Part shown: one piece after another, positions 43,572 through 52,751 of the stretch
Position numbering within the stretch: position 1 is the stretch's first letter
How the letters are laid out: every line of letters begins with the position of its first letter
NCBI RefSeq assembly: GCF_050313795.1
Contig: NZ_JBNPMC010000015.1
Span: forward strand, 1-64,000
Source of the DNA: CAMBRQ01 sp945870325
GTDB lineage: Bacteria > Bacillota > Clostridia > Lachnospirales > Lachnospiraceae
DNA: 64,000 nucleotides
Reading direction: 5' to 3'
Made by a program: the position numbers and the translations under genes
Notes under the pieces: model-generated
Seen by the model: the letters and a program-made list of their open reading frames with translations, nothing else
The model's database searches: none
What the model was told of the DNA's origin: nothing

Positions 43572-44809
43572 AAGGCTTTCATCCTTTCCCCCACATAACG
43601 GGTCGCAATTTCTACCAGCAGGAAACCAAATGCAATCGCAATACAAGTCTGTCCCAATAAGATGGTCTGCTGTTTCGCTAATGCATAATCTGCCTGCACA
43701 ACTCCATGCATCATGTAAAACAATGTCGCTCCCGGAATCACCGGCATGATCGCAGTCGTCAGAAAAATCGTCGATGGTGCCTTGTGGAATCTTGACATCG
43801 CATACGCATATGCCGCTACAAAAGTCGCGCCTGCCATAACTGCGGTAAAACTGTTCCCATTAAAATGCTGTACAAGCAGATAACAGCCGCAGTTAATCAG
43901 CCCGCCAATCCCTGCATAGACGGAATGCAGAACCGACGCCTTAAACATCATTGCGAATCCCATGCTCGCCACACCGCAAGTAACCAACTGCACAATAATA
44001 CTCGGTGCAATATACATCTCATACATATCTCCCTCGAACAGAACCATAGCAAGACCCGTACCACACGCAATCGCTATTGCACCCAGACATGCATTGGCTA
44101 CATTCAATATCCCTGACAGATAAGCCCGATTCAAGATATCTCTGATTCCATTCGTTACGCCCAGCCCGCTTATCAGTACCATGTTAAGTCCCAGTACGAT
44201 CCGATCCGGGTGATGTCCAAGTCCCAACTTAGCAACTAAGAATACCGCCGCCGAGGACAAAAAGGCGATGATAATGTTATACACTACAAGGTTCTGCTCT
44301 TTCTTTTCAAGCATACTGCCAAAATATACTTCTATCAACGCGCATATGAGAATTCCGACAATGGTATCTGCCAGATCACAGCCAAAATACACGCCGAACC
44401 CAACGCCGCCCAGGATTGCCGACAAGTATTTCTGATACATAGGCTGCGGCTTACGGTTCATGACTTCCTCATATTTCTCACGGATCTCTTCCACTGATGG
44501 AGTATTCCTGCATATGTATCTGGACAGATTATTCAGATAGTCCAGTCTGTCATAATGAAATCCCGTCCTGTGTACTCTCCTGACCTGCGTGATATAATGC
44601 CCGCCTGTCGGTCTGATCGTCGCCTGAATGTTGCTCTGTATTACGAATACACTGCACTGCTCCACATCATAACTTTCAATCATCCGATAGATACTGTCCT
44701 CTGCACGATCCGTCTCCGCACCGCTTTTTACCATCTCTTTTCCGATGTTCAGAATTTCATTTAATAATAATTCATAATCCATGCCACATATAGGTTCCGA
44801 TATCCTCAA
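43568..44809 (-). CDS. Threonine/serine exporter, full-length ThrE type
   Basis: This is a 413-aa protein with both halves of ThrE in one chain. The N-terminal cytoplasmic DUF1212 part is ILNIGKEMVKSGAETDRAEDSIYRM. It is followed by about five spans and then a second block with IMPVIPGATLFYMMHGVV. It should export Thr/Ser-like solutes. It is the first gene of a three-gene operon with the selenoprotein and an EamA protein, by 4-nt overlaps. The listed start is a TTG behind GGGGGG; the ATG at 44782 (MDYELLLNE) is an alternative and matches other family members better. Confidence 0.86.
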   Translation of the reverse strand: MRISEPICGMDYELLLNEILNIGKEMVKSGAETDRAEDSIYRMIESYDVEQCSVFVIQSNIQATIRPTGGHYITQVRRVHRTGFHYDRLDYLNNLSRYICRNTPSVEEIREKYEEVMNRKPQPMYQKYLSAILGGVGFGVYFGCDLADTIVGILICALIEVYFGSMLEKKEQNLVVYNIIIAFLSSAAVFLVAKLGLGHHPDRIVLGLNMVLISGLGVTNGIRDILNRAYLSGILNVANACLGAIAIACGTGLAMVLFEGDMYEMYIAPSIIVQLVTCGVASMGFAMMFKASVLHSVYAGIGGLINCGCYLLVQHFNGNSFTAVMAGATFVAAYAYAMSRFHKAPSTIFLTTAIMPVIPGATLFYMMHGVVQADYALAKQQTILLGQTCIAIAFGFLLVEIATRYVGERMKAL

Positions 44810-44873
44810 AACGTTCCCCCCTTCGCATTCCCAATATTAACAGATCGATAATCCTGTCCTTCCCAGAAAACTC

Positions 44874-44899
44874 TATATTGTCCATATCGGAACAATATA
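44874..44899. promoter_or_regulatory. Putative operator of the exporter-selenoprotein operon
   Basis: The near-perfect inverted repeat TATATTGTCC (44874-44883) / GGAACAATATA (44889-44899), with one extra base, lies about 65-90 nt upstream of the exporter gene. It looks like a dimeric repressor site. Confidence 0.45.
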
Positions 44900-45204
44900 A
44901 TTCTCCGCTCCCCTTCGGCTTTTTTTATTGCACTTCCATATTAGCCGAATTCTTCTGTTATCGCAACTAGTTTTAGGCTGTTTCATTATATTTTTCCAGT
45001 ATCAACTCCCTAATCTTTAATCTGGGCAAGCATGAAAAACGATGGTGCAGTCACTACCATTATGGGACTCGACCGTTCCATCCGCTGGTGAAATAACACC
45101 GTGCTTCTGTTTATGATGATATAGTCATCCTCTTCTTGTAGAGTGCAAAAATAGTCGAATTTTGATAGTTTTTGCACTTCAGTGCATAAACTTCAAAAAG
45201 CGCG
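44900..45204. other. Gene-less region with one hairpin
   Basis: No gene is recognised. A perfect inverted repeat GTGCAAAAA/TTTTTGCAC (45143-45151, 45169-45177) is present. The DNA just before the decayed ATPase gene shows no start or ribosome binding site. Confidence 0.4.
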
Positions 45205-45696
45205 TTAGGTGGCACCCGCAAACAGGTCTTTGATAAAACAGGGGAACATTATGAGCTTCGTGAGGTTTTCGATGCTTATATGCGATTTGGAGGAATGCCG
45301 GGTATTGCCGATGTAGGATTAGACCAAGAAAAAGCATGGGTGTTACTTGAGGGCATCTACTCTACCGTAATTATAAGAGATATTCTTGAACGGGAAAATC
45401 GCAGAGGACAAAAAAGAATCACAGACTCTGTTCTCTTGAAAAAGATTGTCATGTTTCTTGCAGATAACATCGGAAGCAGTATATCTGTCTCCTCTATTGG
45501 AAACACTCTGTTGAACGAAGGACTGCTCGAAGATGGCAATCGAAAAGGAACACCTCGTGCTCATACAGTTCAAGCCTATGTAAATGCACTGCTGGAAGCA
45601 TATGAGAAGATAGTTCTTTCCATGAATACCGGAATGGATTCTTCCTATGATGGTATAAAATCCATCAATTTAATTGACTGGCTGATTTCAGAATAA
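45205..45696 (+). pseudogene. Remnant of AAA (DUF4143) ATPase gene
   Basis: The frame reads LGGTRKQVFDKTGEHYELREVFDAYMRFGGMPG and then IYSTVIIRDILERENRRG, typical of the part after the ATPase domain in AAA_14/DUF4143 proteins. The N-terminal ATPase (Walker A/B, about 200 residues) is missing. The text also jumps from VNALLEAY to EKIVLSMNTGMDSSYDGIK, which in intact family members are separated by roughly 100 residues. The gene thus has a 5' truncation and an in-frame internal deletion. From the ATG at 45280 a 138-aa peptide is possible, but function is unlikely. Confidence 0.8.
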
Positions 45697-45721
45697 ATAC
45701 TATATCTTTATGTTAACATTG

Positions 45722-45758
45722 GGGCTGTCTTACAGATGATAATTCTGTAAGGCAGCCC
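45722..45758. terminator. Strong hairpin after the AAA remnant
   Basis: The 15-bp arms GGGCTGTCTTACAGA (45722-45736) and TCTGTAAGGCAGCCC (45744-45758), one G-U pair, flank a 7-nt loop. There is little T-run on either side. It lies between the convergent remnant and the ABC operon end. Confidence 0.55.
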
Positions 45759-45783
45759 TTCCACATGTCTGTATGATTAATCA

Positions 45784-46413
45784 CTATAACACGTTAGCCG
45801 GATTCTCTTCCACCAACTCCTCGAATCTCACCACTCTCGTACATATCCTCTCTGCCAGTTCCATACGATGTGTCACAACCAGAAGCCCCAGTTTCCTTCG
45901 CTCTGCCATCTTAAGCATTACATCCCAGATCTGTGCCTGCGTGATCACATCCAGCATCGCAGTCATCTCATCCGCAATCACGCATCTGGTCTTAGGACTC
46001 ATAGCCCTTGCGATACAGAACCGCTGCAACTCTCCTCCCGATAATTCTGCCGGGTATCTGGACAGCCACTCCTTCTCAATTCCCATCCACTTAAGCAGTT
46101 CCTCCTGCGGCTCCCAGCCTTCCGTCAGTGTCCGACTCAGTTTCCATCTGGGATTCACCGCTTTCTCCGGATGCTGATAGATGAGTTGTACCGGACAATA
46201 CCCTTTCCTTGGAAGTGGTTTTCCCTCGAATAAGATGGTTCCGCTCTCAGGCTTTAAGTAACCCGCCAGGATCTGAGCCAGTGTACTCTTGCCGCATCCG
46301 GACGGTCCTACAAGCGCAACCCGTTCTCCTGCATCCATCGTGAAGTCCACATGTTCCAGTATGCTTCGATTCTTCCTATAAGAAAAACAAATATCCTTTG
46401 CCTCAATCAGCAT
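45784..46413 (-). CDS. Nickel/peptide ABC transporter ATP-binding protein (OppF/NikE type)
   Basis: This is a 209-aa ATPase. Walker A is GPSGCGKST, the signature is LSGGELQR, Walker B is CVIADEMTAMLD, and the H-loop is VVTHRME. It is shorter than OppF (about 320 aa), lacking the C-terminal oligopeptide-transporter extension, which fits NikE-like members. The ATG at 46413 begins the recognisable domain (MLIEAKDICFSY) and overlaps the previous ATPase gene by 11 nt. It is last in a five-gene operon. Confidence 0.88.
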   Translation of the reverse strand: MLIEAKDICFSYRKNRSILEHVDFTMDAGERVALVGPSGCGKSTLAQILAGYLKPESGTILFEGKPLPRKGYCPVQLIYQHPEKAVNPRWKLSRTLTEGWEPQEELLKWMGIEKEWLSRYPAELSGGELQRFCIARAMSPKTRCVIADEMTAMLDVITQAQIWDVMLKMAERRKLGLLVVTHRMELAERICTRVVRFEELVEENPANVL

Positions 46414-47326
46414 GAATACAGCACACCTCCCCTCCGCGCAAAGTACGCATCGGAATCTCCCCCAGACATTCCTCCGTCTTATACAGACATCGGGGCGCAA
46501 ACAGACAGCCACCCGGAATAGAACCTGCATATGGCTGTGTACCTGGAATCGGCTTGAATCCGTTCTGTGGAAGTGCCTCCCACAATGCCTTCGAATAGGG
46601 ATGCCGAAGTGCTTCCGGTCCTCTGCCAAAATCCTCTGCCAAAGCCGTCTCCACCGTCGTTCCTGCATAGAATATCGCAATCCGGTCTGCATACTCAAAC
46701 GCAAGATCAATATCGTGTGTGATCAGAATGATTCCCTTCCCCTCATCTGCCAGCGTCCGAAAATTGCTCATGGCTTCTTCTGCCATAGCCTTACTCATCC
46801 CGGGTGTCGGCTCATCTGCAACAATCAGTTTCGCATCCCCGATTACCGCCGTAGAGACAAGAACCCTTCGCGCCATGCCTCCGGACAGTTGGAAAGGATA
46901 CAGTTCTTCCACTTCTCTTTGAAGCCCATAACGCTTGAATGCAAGCCTCTGTTTTTCCTTCGTTCCTCTTACTCCGACCACCTGCTTTCCCGTCTTCATC
47001 AGTGGGTCAAGATACTCCACAGACTGAGGTACCAACGCAATCTCCCGTCCCCGAAGCCGCTGCTGCAATTCTATCGTCATCGGCTGTCCATAATAACGCA
47101 TATCGCCCGTTACCGATGCATTCTTAGGAAGAATTCCCAAGACAGTGCTTGCCAGCAGACTTTTCCCAGAACCGGAAGAACCCACGATCGCCAGGATCTC
47201 TCCCTCATCCACATGGATATTCAGATTACTGATTACTTTTAAGTCTTTCTGCTCCAATCCTTTCTCATACATACGAAAAGATACGGACAGATTCTTAATA
47301 TCCAATATAGGTTCCTTATGTTCCAT
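46403..47326 (-). CDS. Nickel/peptide ABC transporter ATP-binding protein (OppD/NikD type)
   Basis: This is a 307-aa ATPase. Walker A is GSSGSGKSL, the Q-loop is LVPQSVEYLDPLM, the signature is LSGGMARR (Gln replaced by Met, as in some nickel/peptide members), Walker B is LIVADEPTPGM, and the H-loop is ITHDID. The C terminus has the OppD/F-type cysteine-rich segment (GSIPGGCLFAPRCLYKTEECL). It pairs with the downstream ATPase as a heterodimer. Confidence 0.9.
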   Translation of the reverse strand: MEHKEPILDIKNLSVSFRMYEKGLEQKDLKVISNLNIHVDEGEILAIVGSSGSGKSLLASTVLGILPKNASVTGDMRYYGQPMTIELQQRLRGREIALVPQSVEYLDPLMKTGKQVVGVRGTKEKQRLAFKRYGLQREVEELYPFQLSGGMARRVLVSTAVIGDAKLIVADEPTPGMSKAMAEEAMSNFRTLADEGKGIILITHDIDLAFEYADRIAIFYAGTTVETALAEDFGRGPEALRHPYSKALWEALPQNGFKPIPGTQPYAGSIPGGCLFAPRCLYKTEECLGEIPMRTLRGGEVCCIHAD

Positions 47327-47335
47327 CTCTTCCTC

Positions 47336-48160
47336 CTACTCCTGCGCGCTCATCGGATCAATCAATAACTTGATATCATCGCCCAATTTATCGAACAGCA
47401 TCACCACCATAACTAACAGCATTCCCGGGAAAAATACCAGCCACCACATCCCTGTAGAGATATGCTTCAGCGCCTCTGATAAGATAATCCCAATCGCCGG
47501 CGTATCCACACCCAGACCGAATCCCAGGAAAGTGACTCCCGCCTCATGCAGGATCGCGTGAGGGAATAACAGAATCAGACCTACAATGAACTGCGGAATC
47601 ACATGTGGTATGATATGCTCACATGCGATCTGCACCTTCGTCCTCCCGAATCTCTCGGCTGCTTTTACATACTGCATATTCTTAATCTGCAGCACCTCCG
47701 CGCGAATTACTCTGGTAAGATTCGGCCAGTGAGTCAGCGCAATTCCGATAATCACACCTTTTAGCCCCTTTCCCAAAGCAAATGATATCAGCATCAGAAG
47801 TACCAGGTGCGGAATTCCCATAAACAGATCCACCAGATAGGAGATCATCTTATCAATCACGCCTCCAACCGTAGCAGATAAAATTCCGAAGACCAGCGCT
47901 ATCACCGCACTGACGCCCGCTGCCAAAGTTCCAAGCAAAATACTGGTGGACAGTCCCTTTATCGTCCGACAGAACATATCCCGTCCCAGATAATCCGTTC
48001 CGAACCAGTGTGCCGCCGACGGCGGCAGTTTTTTTGCAGCATAGTCAGGTGCATAACTCTCTGGATTCATCACCAGGCCAGAGGCTGCAATTCCCAATAA
48101 TATCACACAGATCATCCCTATAAGAAGCAGTGTTTTCGTTCTTCGATTCACATTCCTCAT
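47336..48160 (-). CDS. ABC transporter permease (OppC/NikC type)
   Basis: This is a 274-aa inner-membrane permease with about six spans. The N-terminal OppC feature HWFGTDYLGRDMFCRTI and the EAA loop EVLQIKNMQYVKAAERFGRTKVQIACEHIIP are clear. It forms the translocation pore with the OppB-type permease. Its ATG overlaps the stop of that gene by 4 nt. Confidence 0.93.
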   Translation of the reverse strand: MRNVNRRTKTLLLIGMICVILLGIAASGLVMNPESYAPDYAAKKLPPSAAHWFGTDYLGRDMFCRTIKGLSTSILLGTLAAGVSAVIALVFGILSATVGGVIDKMISYLVDLFMGIPHLVLLMLISFALGKGLKGVIIGIALTHWPNLTRVIRAEVLQIKNMQYVKAAERFGRTKVQIACEHIIPHVIPQFIVGLILLFPHAILHEAGVTFLGFGLGVDTPAIGIILSEALKHISTGMWWLVFFPGMLLVMVVMLFDKLGDDIKLLIDPMSAQE

Positions 48161-49140
48161 ACTCTGCCACCCTCCCTGATCTCAGGATTCAGAAGCCCAT
48201 ACAGGAGATTCGCAATGAAATTTCCTACGAATACAAAGACAACCGAGAACATCGCCACTCCAAGCAGCATCGGCACATCCCCCTTAAGCCCCGCAATCGT
48301 CGCAGCATTGCCAAGCCCCGGATAGGAAAATACCTGTTCAGCCAGCACACTGCCGCCAAATAACTCGCTGAATGACGCAAACTGCAAGGTAATCGCAGGA
48401 ATCGCAATATTACGCAATCCATGACGCTTTACAATCTGCCAGCGGCTCTCTCCCCTGGCTCTGGCAAATAATACATATTCACTCTTCATAACATCCATCA
48501 TCTTCTGCCTTGTATGAAGGGCAATATTCGATACACCGGTAATACTCAGCGTCAATGCAGGCAATACCAGATGATGGATTCTCTCCCAGATGGTCACTTC
48601 ACTCGCCGCCTTTCCCACCGGAACCGAGAACCCTACCGGGAACCAGCCCAGGTGAACTGCGAATACAACCAGCAACAATAGCCCAATCCAGAATGCCGGC
48701 GTAGATGACATCACAAAACAGAAGGTCTTGAGCACCCGATCTGCCAGACTATCCGAGAAAGTTCCCGCCACAACTCCAAGCATGAACCCCAGCACACCGG
48801 ATATCACCCATGCCGTAAGCATCAATGCCGCCGAAGTAATAAATCGCTCTTCCAGCACCTGCACTACCGGCTTCTTGAATGCAATCGATGTTCCCATATC
48901 CCCATGCAGAAGATTCCTGATCCACGTAAGATATCGCTGAACCGGGGGATCATTCAGTCCCCAGTATTCAGCGATCACATCCTTCTGCTCCTGAGATATA
49001 TTCGATTCCGAGCCCACATACGCTTCCACCGGATCAATCGGAGAAGATACGACCAGAATAAAACTGACCAGAGATACTCCCACAAGCAGCAGAAGCATCC
49101 GAAACAGTGTGCCCGCTATATATTTCATCATATTCATCAT
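48157..49140 (-). CDS. ABC transporter permease (OppB/NikB type)
   Basis: This is a 327-aa permease with six spans. The family signature after the first span is present (PVEAYVGSESNISQEQKDVIAEYWGLNDPPVQRYLTW), as is the EAA loop KSEYVLFARARGESRWQIVKRHGLRN. It is second in the operon, 15 nt after the binding protein. An ATG at 49140 and a GTG just before it are both possible starts. Confidence 0.93.
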   Translation of the reverse strand: MMNMMKYIAGTLFRMLLLLVGVSLVSFILVVSSPIDPVEAYVGSESNISQEQKDVIAEYWGLNDPPVQRYLTWIRNLLHGDMGTSIAFKKPVVQVLEERFITSAALMLTAWVISGVLGFMLGVVAGTFSDSLADRVLKTFCFVMSSTPAFWIGLLLLVVFAVHLGWFPVGFSVPVGKAASEVTIWERIHHLVLPALTLSITGVSNIALHTRQKMMDVMKSEYVLFARARGESRWQIVKRHGLRNIAIPAITLQFASFSELFGGSVLAEQVFSYPGLGNAATIAGLKGDVPMLLGVAMFSVVFVFVGNFIANLLYGLLNPEIREGGRV

Positions 49141-49154
49141 CACGATTCATTCCT

Positions 49155-50765
49155 TTACTCGGCAATATATTTCCACTCATTCATATTCTGAATGATCGGA
49201 AGTCCGTGTCCATGAGGGTGGATCATCTGTGTTCCTACATCCAGTCCATCTCTGATAAAGTATGTATGGTCAATATTCACCAGCCAGATATAGGGATAAT
49301 CCACATTCGGTCCTGTCTCCCCGTCATACTGCGCCTTCTTTAGATATTCGACAGCCTCTTCTTCTGTCGTAGCCGCAAGTGCCTGCTCAAGATATCCATC
49401 CACCGTCTCATTCATATACATTGCGGCATTGCTCAGACTCACACTCAATGGATCTGCGAACTCCGAAGCAAATGCATTGTACACATCAATAAAATTATAA
49501 TCTCCCGTACCGATACAGGTAGGATTCCTTCTTCCTTCCTCCTTACAGGTCGTCCAATCCTTCGCTTCTGCCGTAATCTTGATTCCAAGTTTCTCTGCAT
49601 TCTCTGCAAACGCTACCGCAAGATTATATCTCTGCAGATCATCGGTACGTCCGGTAATCGTCAGTTTGCACTCTCTGCCATCCTTTTCACGGACACCATC
49701 ACCATCCGTATCTACCCATCCTGCTTCTTCCAGAAGTTTGCACGCCTCTTCCACCTGTCCGTCTTCCAGTCCCGGTTCTTCATTTGCCCACGGCAGGTTC
49801 TCGAACCTTACCCAGGAAGGCGTCCCGATTCCATTGAGCGCATTTTCAATAATCTCTTCCCTGTCGATTCCGATATTCAGCGCCTTTCTCACTGCCACAT
49901 CGCAGGTTGCATTATTCCCCACAATGGTTCCATCCTCTGTCTTCGTCTCAGGAATACAAGGGAGCGCGAATCCCCGGTTATCCGATGTTGCATACGTCTC
50001 CAGATGCATTCCATCTACTTCCTCATAGGCATATTCCGGATTGATCTTAACCACATCCAGAGTACCTGCCTGTGCATAAGACAACGCCGTCTCTTCATCG
50101 ATATTTAGAAATGTAATCTGTGTAAACTCCGACTGCTCCCCATCATAATATTCATTCGGTTCCACGATCAACTGCTGTCCCACATCCAACTGCTTCACTT
50201 TGAACGGTCCGCTTGCAACCGGATTCGCAGCATAGTCATCCCCATATGCATGTTCGGCAACGATTCCCTGTAAAGCCACTGTCCTTATGAATGGCGAATA
50301 CGCTTTATTCAGTGTAAACTGAACCGTTGTATCATCTAACGCTTCTACTTTATCCATCATAGTCAGATCCACACTCGCCCCGGTCTCCTTCGCAGTCTCA
50401 TAAGTAAATACCACATCTTCTGCCGTAACAATTTCCCCATCCGAGAACTTGACATCATCCCGAAGATGGAATGTATAGATCATCCCATCTTCGCTAATCT
50501 GATAATCCTTTGCCAGATCTCCTTCCGTCTCAATCTCTTTATTAATCTTCAGAAGTGAAGAATAGAAGATATTCGTGCCATACATGGTATATCCCTGACA
50601 GGCATCATAGTCTCCTTCTGTCATATCTCCTACTGCAACTACTAACTCATCTTTCTTATCTTCTTCGACATGATCCTCCTTTGCTGTATCAGAAGAGCCA
50701 CATGCACTTAGCATACTAATTGCCATGATTCCTGTTAACAATCGTGTAAATACATTCCTTTTCAT
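49155..50765 (-). CDS. Nickel/peptide-type ABC substrate-binding lipoprotein
   Basis: This is a 536-aa cluster C binding protein (SBP_bac_5). The signal peptide ends in lipobox LSAC (Cys22), so it is a lipoprotein on the outer membrane face. The family core is visible (YTFHLRDDVKFSDGEIVTAEDVVFTYE, NPVASGPFKVKQ, VRKALNIGIDREEII). Near the C terminus a His-rich motif, MIHPHGHG, may bind metal. Together with the operon layout (binding protein, two permeases, two ATPases) this suggests nickel or a metal chelate, but peptides cannot be excluded. The ATG at 50765 follows GGAGGG. Confidence 0.9.
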   Translation of the reverse strand: MKRNVFTRLLTGIMAISMLSACGSSDTAKEDHVEEDKKDELVVAVGDMTEGDYDACQGYTMYGTNIFYSSLLKINKEIETEGDLAKDYQISEDGMIYTFHLRDDVKFSDGEIVTAEDVVFTYETAKETGASVDLTMMDKVEALDDTTVQFTLNKAYSPFIRTVALQGIVAEHAYGDDYAANPVASGPFKVKQLDVGQQLIVEPNEYYDGEQSEFTQITFLNIDEETALSYAQAGTLDVVKINPEYAYEEVDGMHLETYATSDNRGFALPCIPETKTEDGTIVGNNATCDVAVRKALNIGIDREEIIENALNGIGTPSWVRFENLPWANEEPGLEDGQVEEACKLLEEAGWVDTDGDGVREKDGRECKLTITGRTDDLQRYNLAVAFAENAEKLGIKITAEAKDWTTCKEEGRRNPTCIGTGDYNFIDVYNAFASEFADPLSVSLSNAAMYMNETVDGYLEQALAATTEEEAVEYLKKAQYDGETGPNVDYPYIWLVNIDHTYFIRDGLDVGTQMIHPHGHGLPIIQNMNEWKYIAE

Positions 50766-50894
50766 CAGCCAATCCCTCCACACATCACTTTCACGAAAGT
50801 ATTACGAATTCTATCTATATGTTAAAAAAACACGGAATCTTCCGCAAGCCCCGTAGGGGGATGTTTGACAGAAAAATCACATACGATTTTCATC

Positions 50895-50924
50895 TTGACA
50901 TTTTCAATCATATTTTAGTATGAT
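50895..50924 (+). promoter_or_regulatory. Promoter for the YitT-family gene
   Basis: A perfect -35 TTGACA (50895-50900) and -10 TATGAT (50919-50924) are 18 bp apart. The leader to the start codon is about 95 nt. Confidence 0.7.
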
Positions 50925-50951
50925 ATCTATGTATTAGGCACAGCCTTGATC

Positions 50952-50992
50952 CACGTTTGTTAGGGAAAATCTTCCTGGCAAACGTGTTTTTT
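50952..50992 (+). terminator. Leader terminator upstream of the YitT-family gene
   Basis: A 13-bp stem (50952-50964 with 50974-50986, including two G-U pairs) with a 9-nt loop is followed by six T. It lies between the promoter and the gene, so it can act as an attenuator. Confidence 0.75.
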
Positions 50993-51024
50993 ATTATTCA
51001 GGAAATAATCGAAGGGAGAATATT

Positions 51025-51894
51025 ATGAATACAAGAAGACCATTTTATCAGACACTGTCATCTCTGTTCGCCGTAGTATTAGGCAATGCTCTATATGCAC
51101 TGACAGTCAAGTTATTCCTGCTGCCGTCAGGCCTAGTAACAGGCGGTACCACCGGTATCGCACTTACCGTGAACCATCTGTTCCATATCAAGGTCTCAGC
51201 ATTCGTCCTGGTTTTTAACATCACCATGCTTATCCTGGGATATATTTCATTAGGGAAATCTTTCGCTATCACGACTCTGGCAAGCACATTCCTATACCCA
51301 ATGGCACTGGAACTCTTTGAACAATTCATAGGGGATTATGTGCTGACGCAGGATATATTATTGTGTACCCTGTTCTCCGGATTCGGTATCGGAATCGCCC
51401 TTGGAATCGTAATCCGCTCCGGAGCCTCCACCGGGGGAATGGATATCCCTCCGCTGCTGCTTCAAAAGACCTTGCGGATACCCGTTTCCATCAGCATGTA
51501 TGCTTTTGACGTATGCATTCTTCTGTCTCAGGCGCTATTCAGACCTGCCGAGAACATCCTGTACGGCGTGGTACTGGTTCTAATCTATACCATGGTATTG
51601 GATAAGATGCTTCTGATGGGTACGAATAGAACTGAGGTGAAAGTAATCAGCGACAGATCCGATGAGATCCGCGAAGCAATTCTGACACGAATTGACCGAG
51701 GTGTTACGCTTCTGGAAGCCGAGAGTGGTTATCTGCATAAGAAATCATCCGTTGTCTTAAGCGTGATCTCCAACCGCGAACTTCCAAAAGTAGAGAAACT
51801 GATCCACGAGATTGATCCTGAGAGTTTTATGATTGTAAGCCGGGTATGCGAAGTCAGGGGACGCGGCTTCTCTTTGAATAAACGCTATCAATAG
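51025..51894 (+). CDS. YitT family membrane protein
   Basis: This is a 289-aa protein with five to six N-terminal spans (LSSLFAVVLGNALYALTVKLFLLPSGLVTGGTTGIAL is the typical opening) and a C-terminal cytoplasmic DUF2179 domain of about 80 residues (ESGYLHKKSSVVLSVISNRELPKVEKLIHEIDPESFMIVS). The function of YitT proteins is not settled. GAAGGGAGA lies 6 nt before the ATG. The next gene converges from 51900. Confidence 0.9.
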   Translation: MNTRRPFYQTLSSLFAVVLGNALYALTVKLFLLPSGLVTGGTTGIALTVNHLFHIKVSAFVLVFNITMLILGYISLGKSFAITTLASTFLYPMALELFEQFIGDYVLTQDILLCTLFSGFGIGIALGIVIRSGASTGGMDIPPLLLQKTLRIPVSISMYAFDVCILLSQALFRPAENILYGVVLVLIYTMVLDKMLLMGTNRTEVKVISDRSDEIREAILTRIDRGVTLLEAESGYLHKKSSVVLSVISNRELPKVEKLIHEIDPESFMIVSRVCEVRGRGFSLNKRYQ

Positions 51895-51899
51895 GGGAA

Positions 51900-52751
51900 C
51901 TATTTCTTCCGCAAGGAAGAATAGACTGCAACTCCCATGATTACCGCTCCCCCGATCAGTTCCCGCACAGACGGAATCTCTCCAAGCAGTACCAATGCAT
52001 AGAGGATGCCATAGACTGTCTCCATCCCGGAGATCAGCCCCGCCGTCTGTGCTTTCACTCCTCTCTGCGCTGATACATATAATGTATATGCGAATGCAGT
52101 GCAGATGAATCCGACAAAGGCAACGCCAAGCACATCCGCAGTCCGCCAATGTACCTCTATAAAAAGCAGGGTGGGAAGCAACACAACCGCTGCCGTTCCC
52201 TGCTCATAGAAACATACCAGTTTTCCCTCATATTTCCCGGAAAAGTACCGGTTCGCCAGGGTCAGGACCGCATAAGTCACACTGCTTACCATTCCCCATA
52301 TAATTCCTATTGTCATCTGATTTTCCAACGAAAACTCTGGAATCGTGATAAAAACTCCTATCATAAGAAGAATCGCGCTAATTATACTCTGCCTGCTGAA
52401 TTTCTCATGAAATACAAGCGGTTCAAGAAAAGTCAAAAACAGCGGAAATGTAGAGAACGTAATGGTTCCTATCGCCACGGATGATACCTGTATCGACTGA
52501 AAGAATGTAGACCAATGCACAGCCAGGACAATTCCCGTCATCATAATCCCTACGTAATCTTTCTTATCTGCCAGTTTCAGAGATTCTTTCTTCACCAGTA
52601 TCATGCATAATAGCAAGATGGAAGAACACGTCACCCTTCCCATAGCCACTGTAATTGACGGCACTTCTACGAATTGTGCTGCCACGCCTGACAGACTAAA
52701 TAGCATGACCGCAATATGCAGATACAGAATATTCTTTTTATTCGTTTCCAT
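51900..52751 (-). CDS. EamA-family (DMT) transporter
   Basis: This is a 283-aa protein with ten spans in two EamA repeats (LHIAVMLFSLSGVAAQFV at the start; PLVFHEKFSRQSIISAILLMIGVFITI; the end AQTAGLISGMETVYGILYALVLLGEIPSVRELIGGAVIMGVAV). It is probably a metabolite exporter. It is only distantly similar to the EamA protein at 42277-43203. It seems monocistronic. Confidence 0.9.
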   Translation of the reverse strand: METNKKNILYLHIAVMLFSLSGVAAQFVEVPSITVAMGRVTCSSILLLCMILVKKESLKLADKKDYVGIMMTGIVLAVHWSTFFQSIQVSSVAIGTITFSTFPLFLTFLEPLVFHEKFSRQSIISAILLMIGVFITIPEFSLENQMTIGIIWGMVSSVTYAVLTLANRYFSGKYEGKLVCFYEQGTAAVVLLPTLLFIEVHWRTADVLGVAFVGFICTAFAYTLYVSAQRGVKAQTAGLISGMETVYGILYALVLLGEIPSVRELIGGAVIMGVAVYSSLRKK

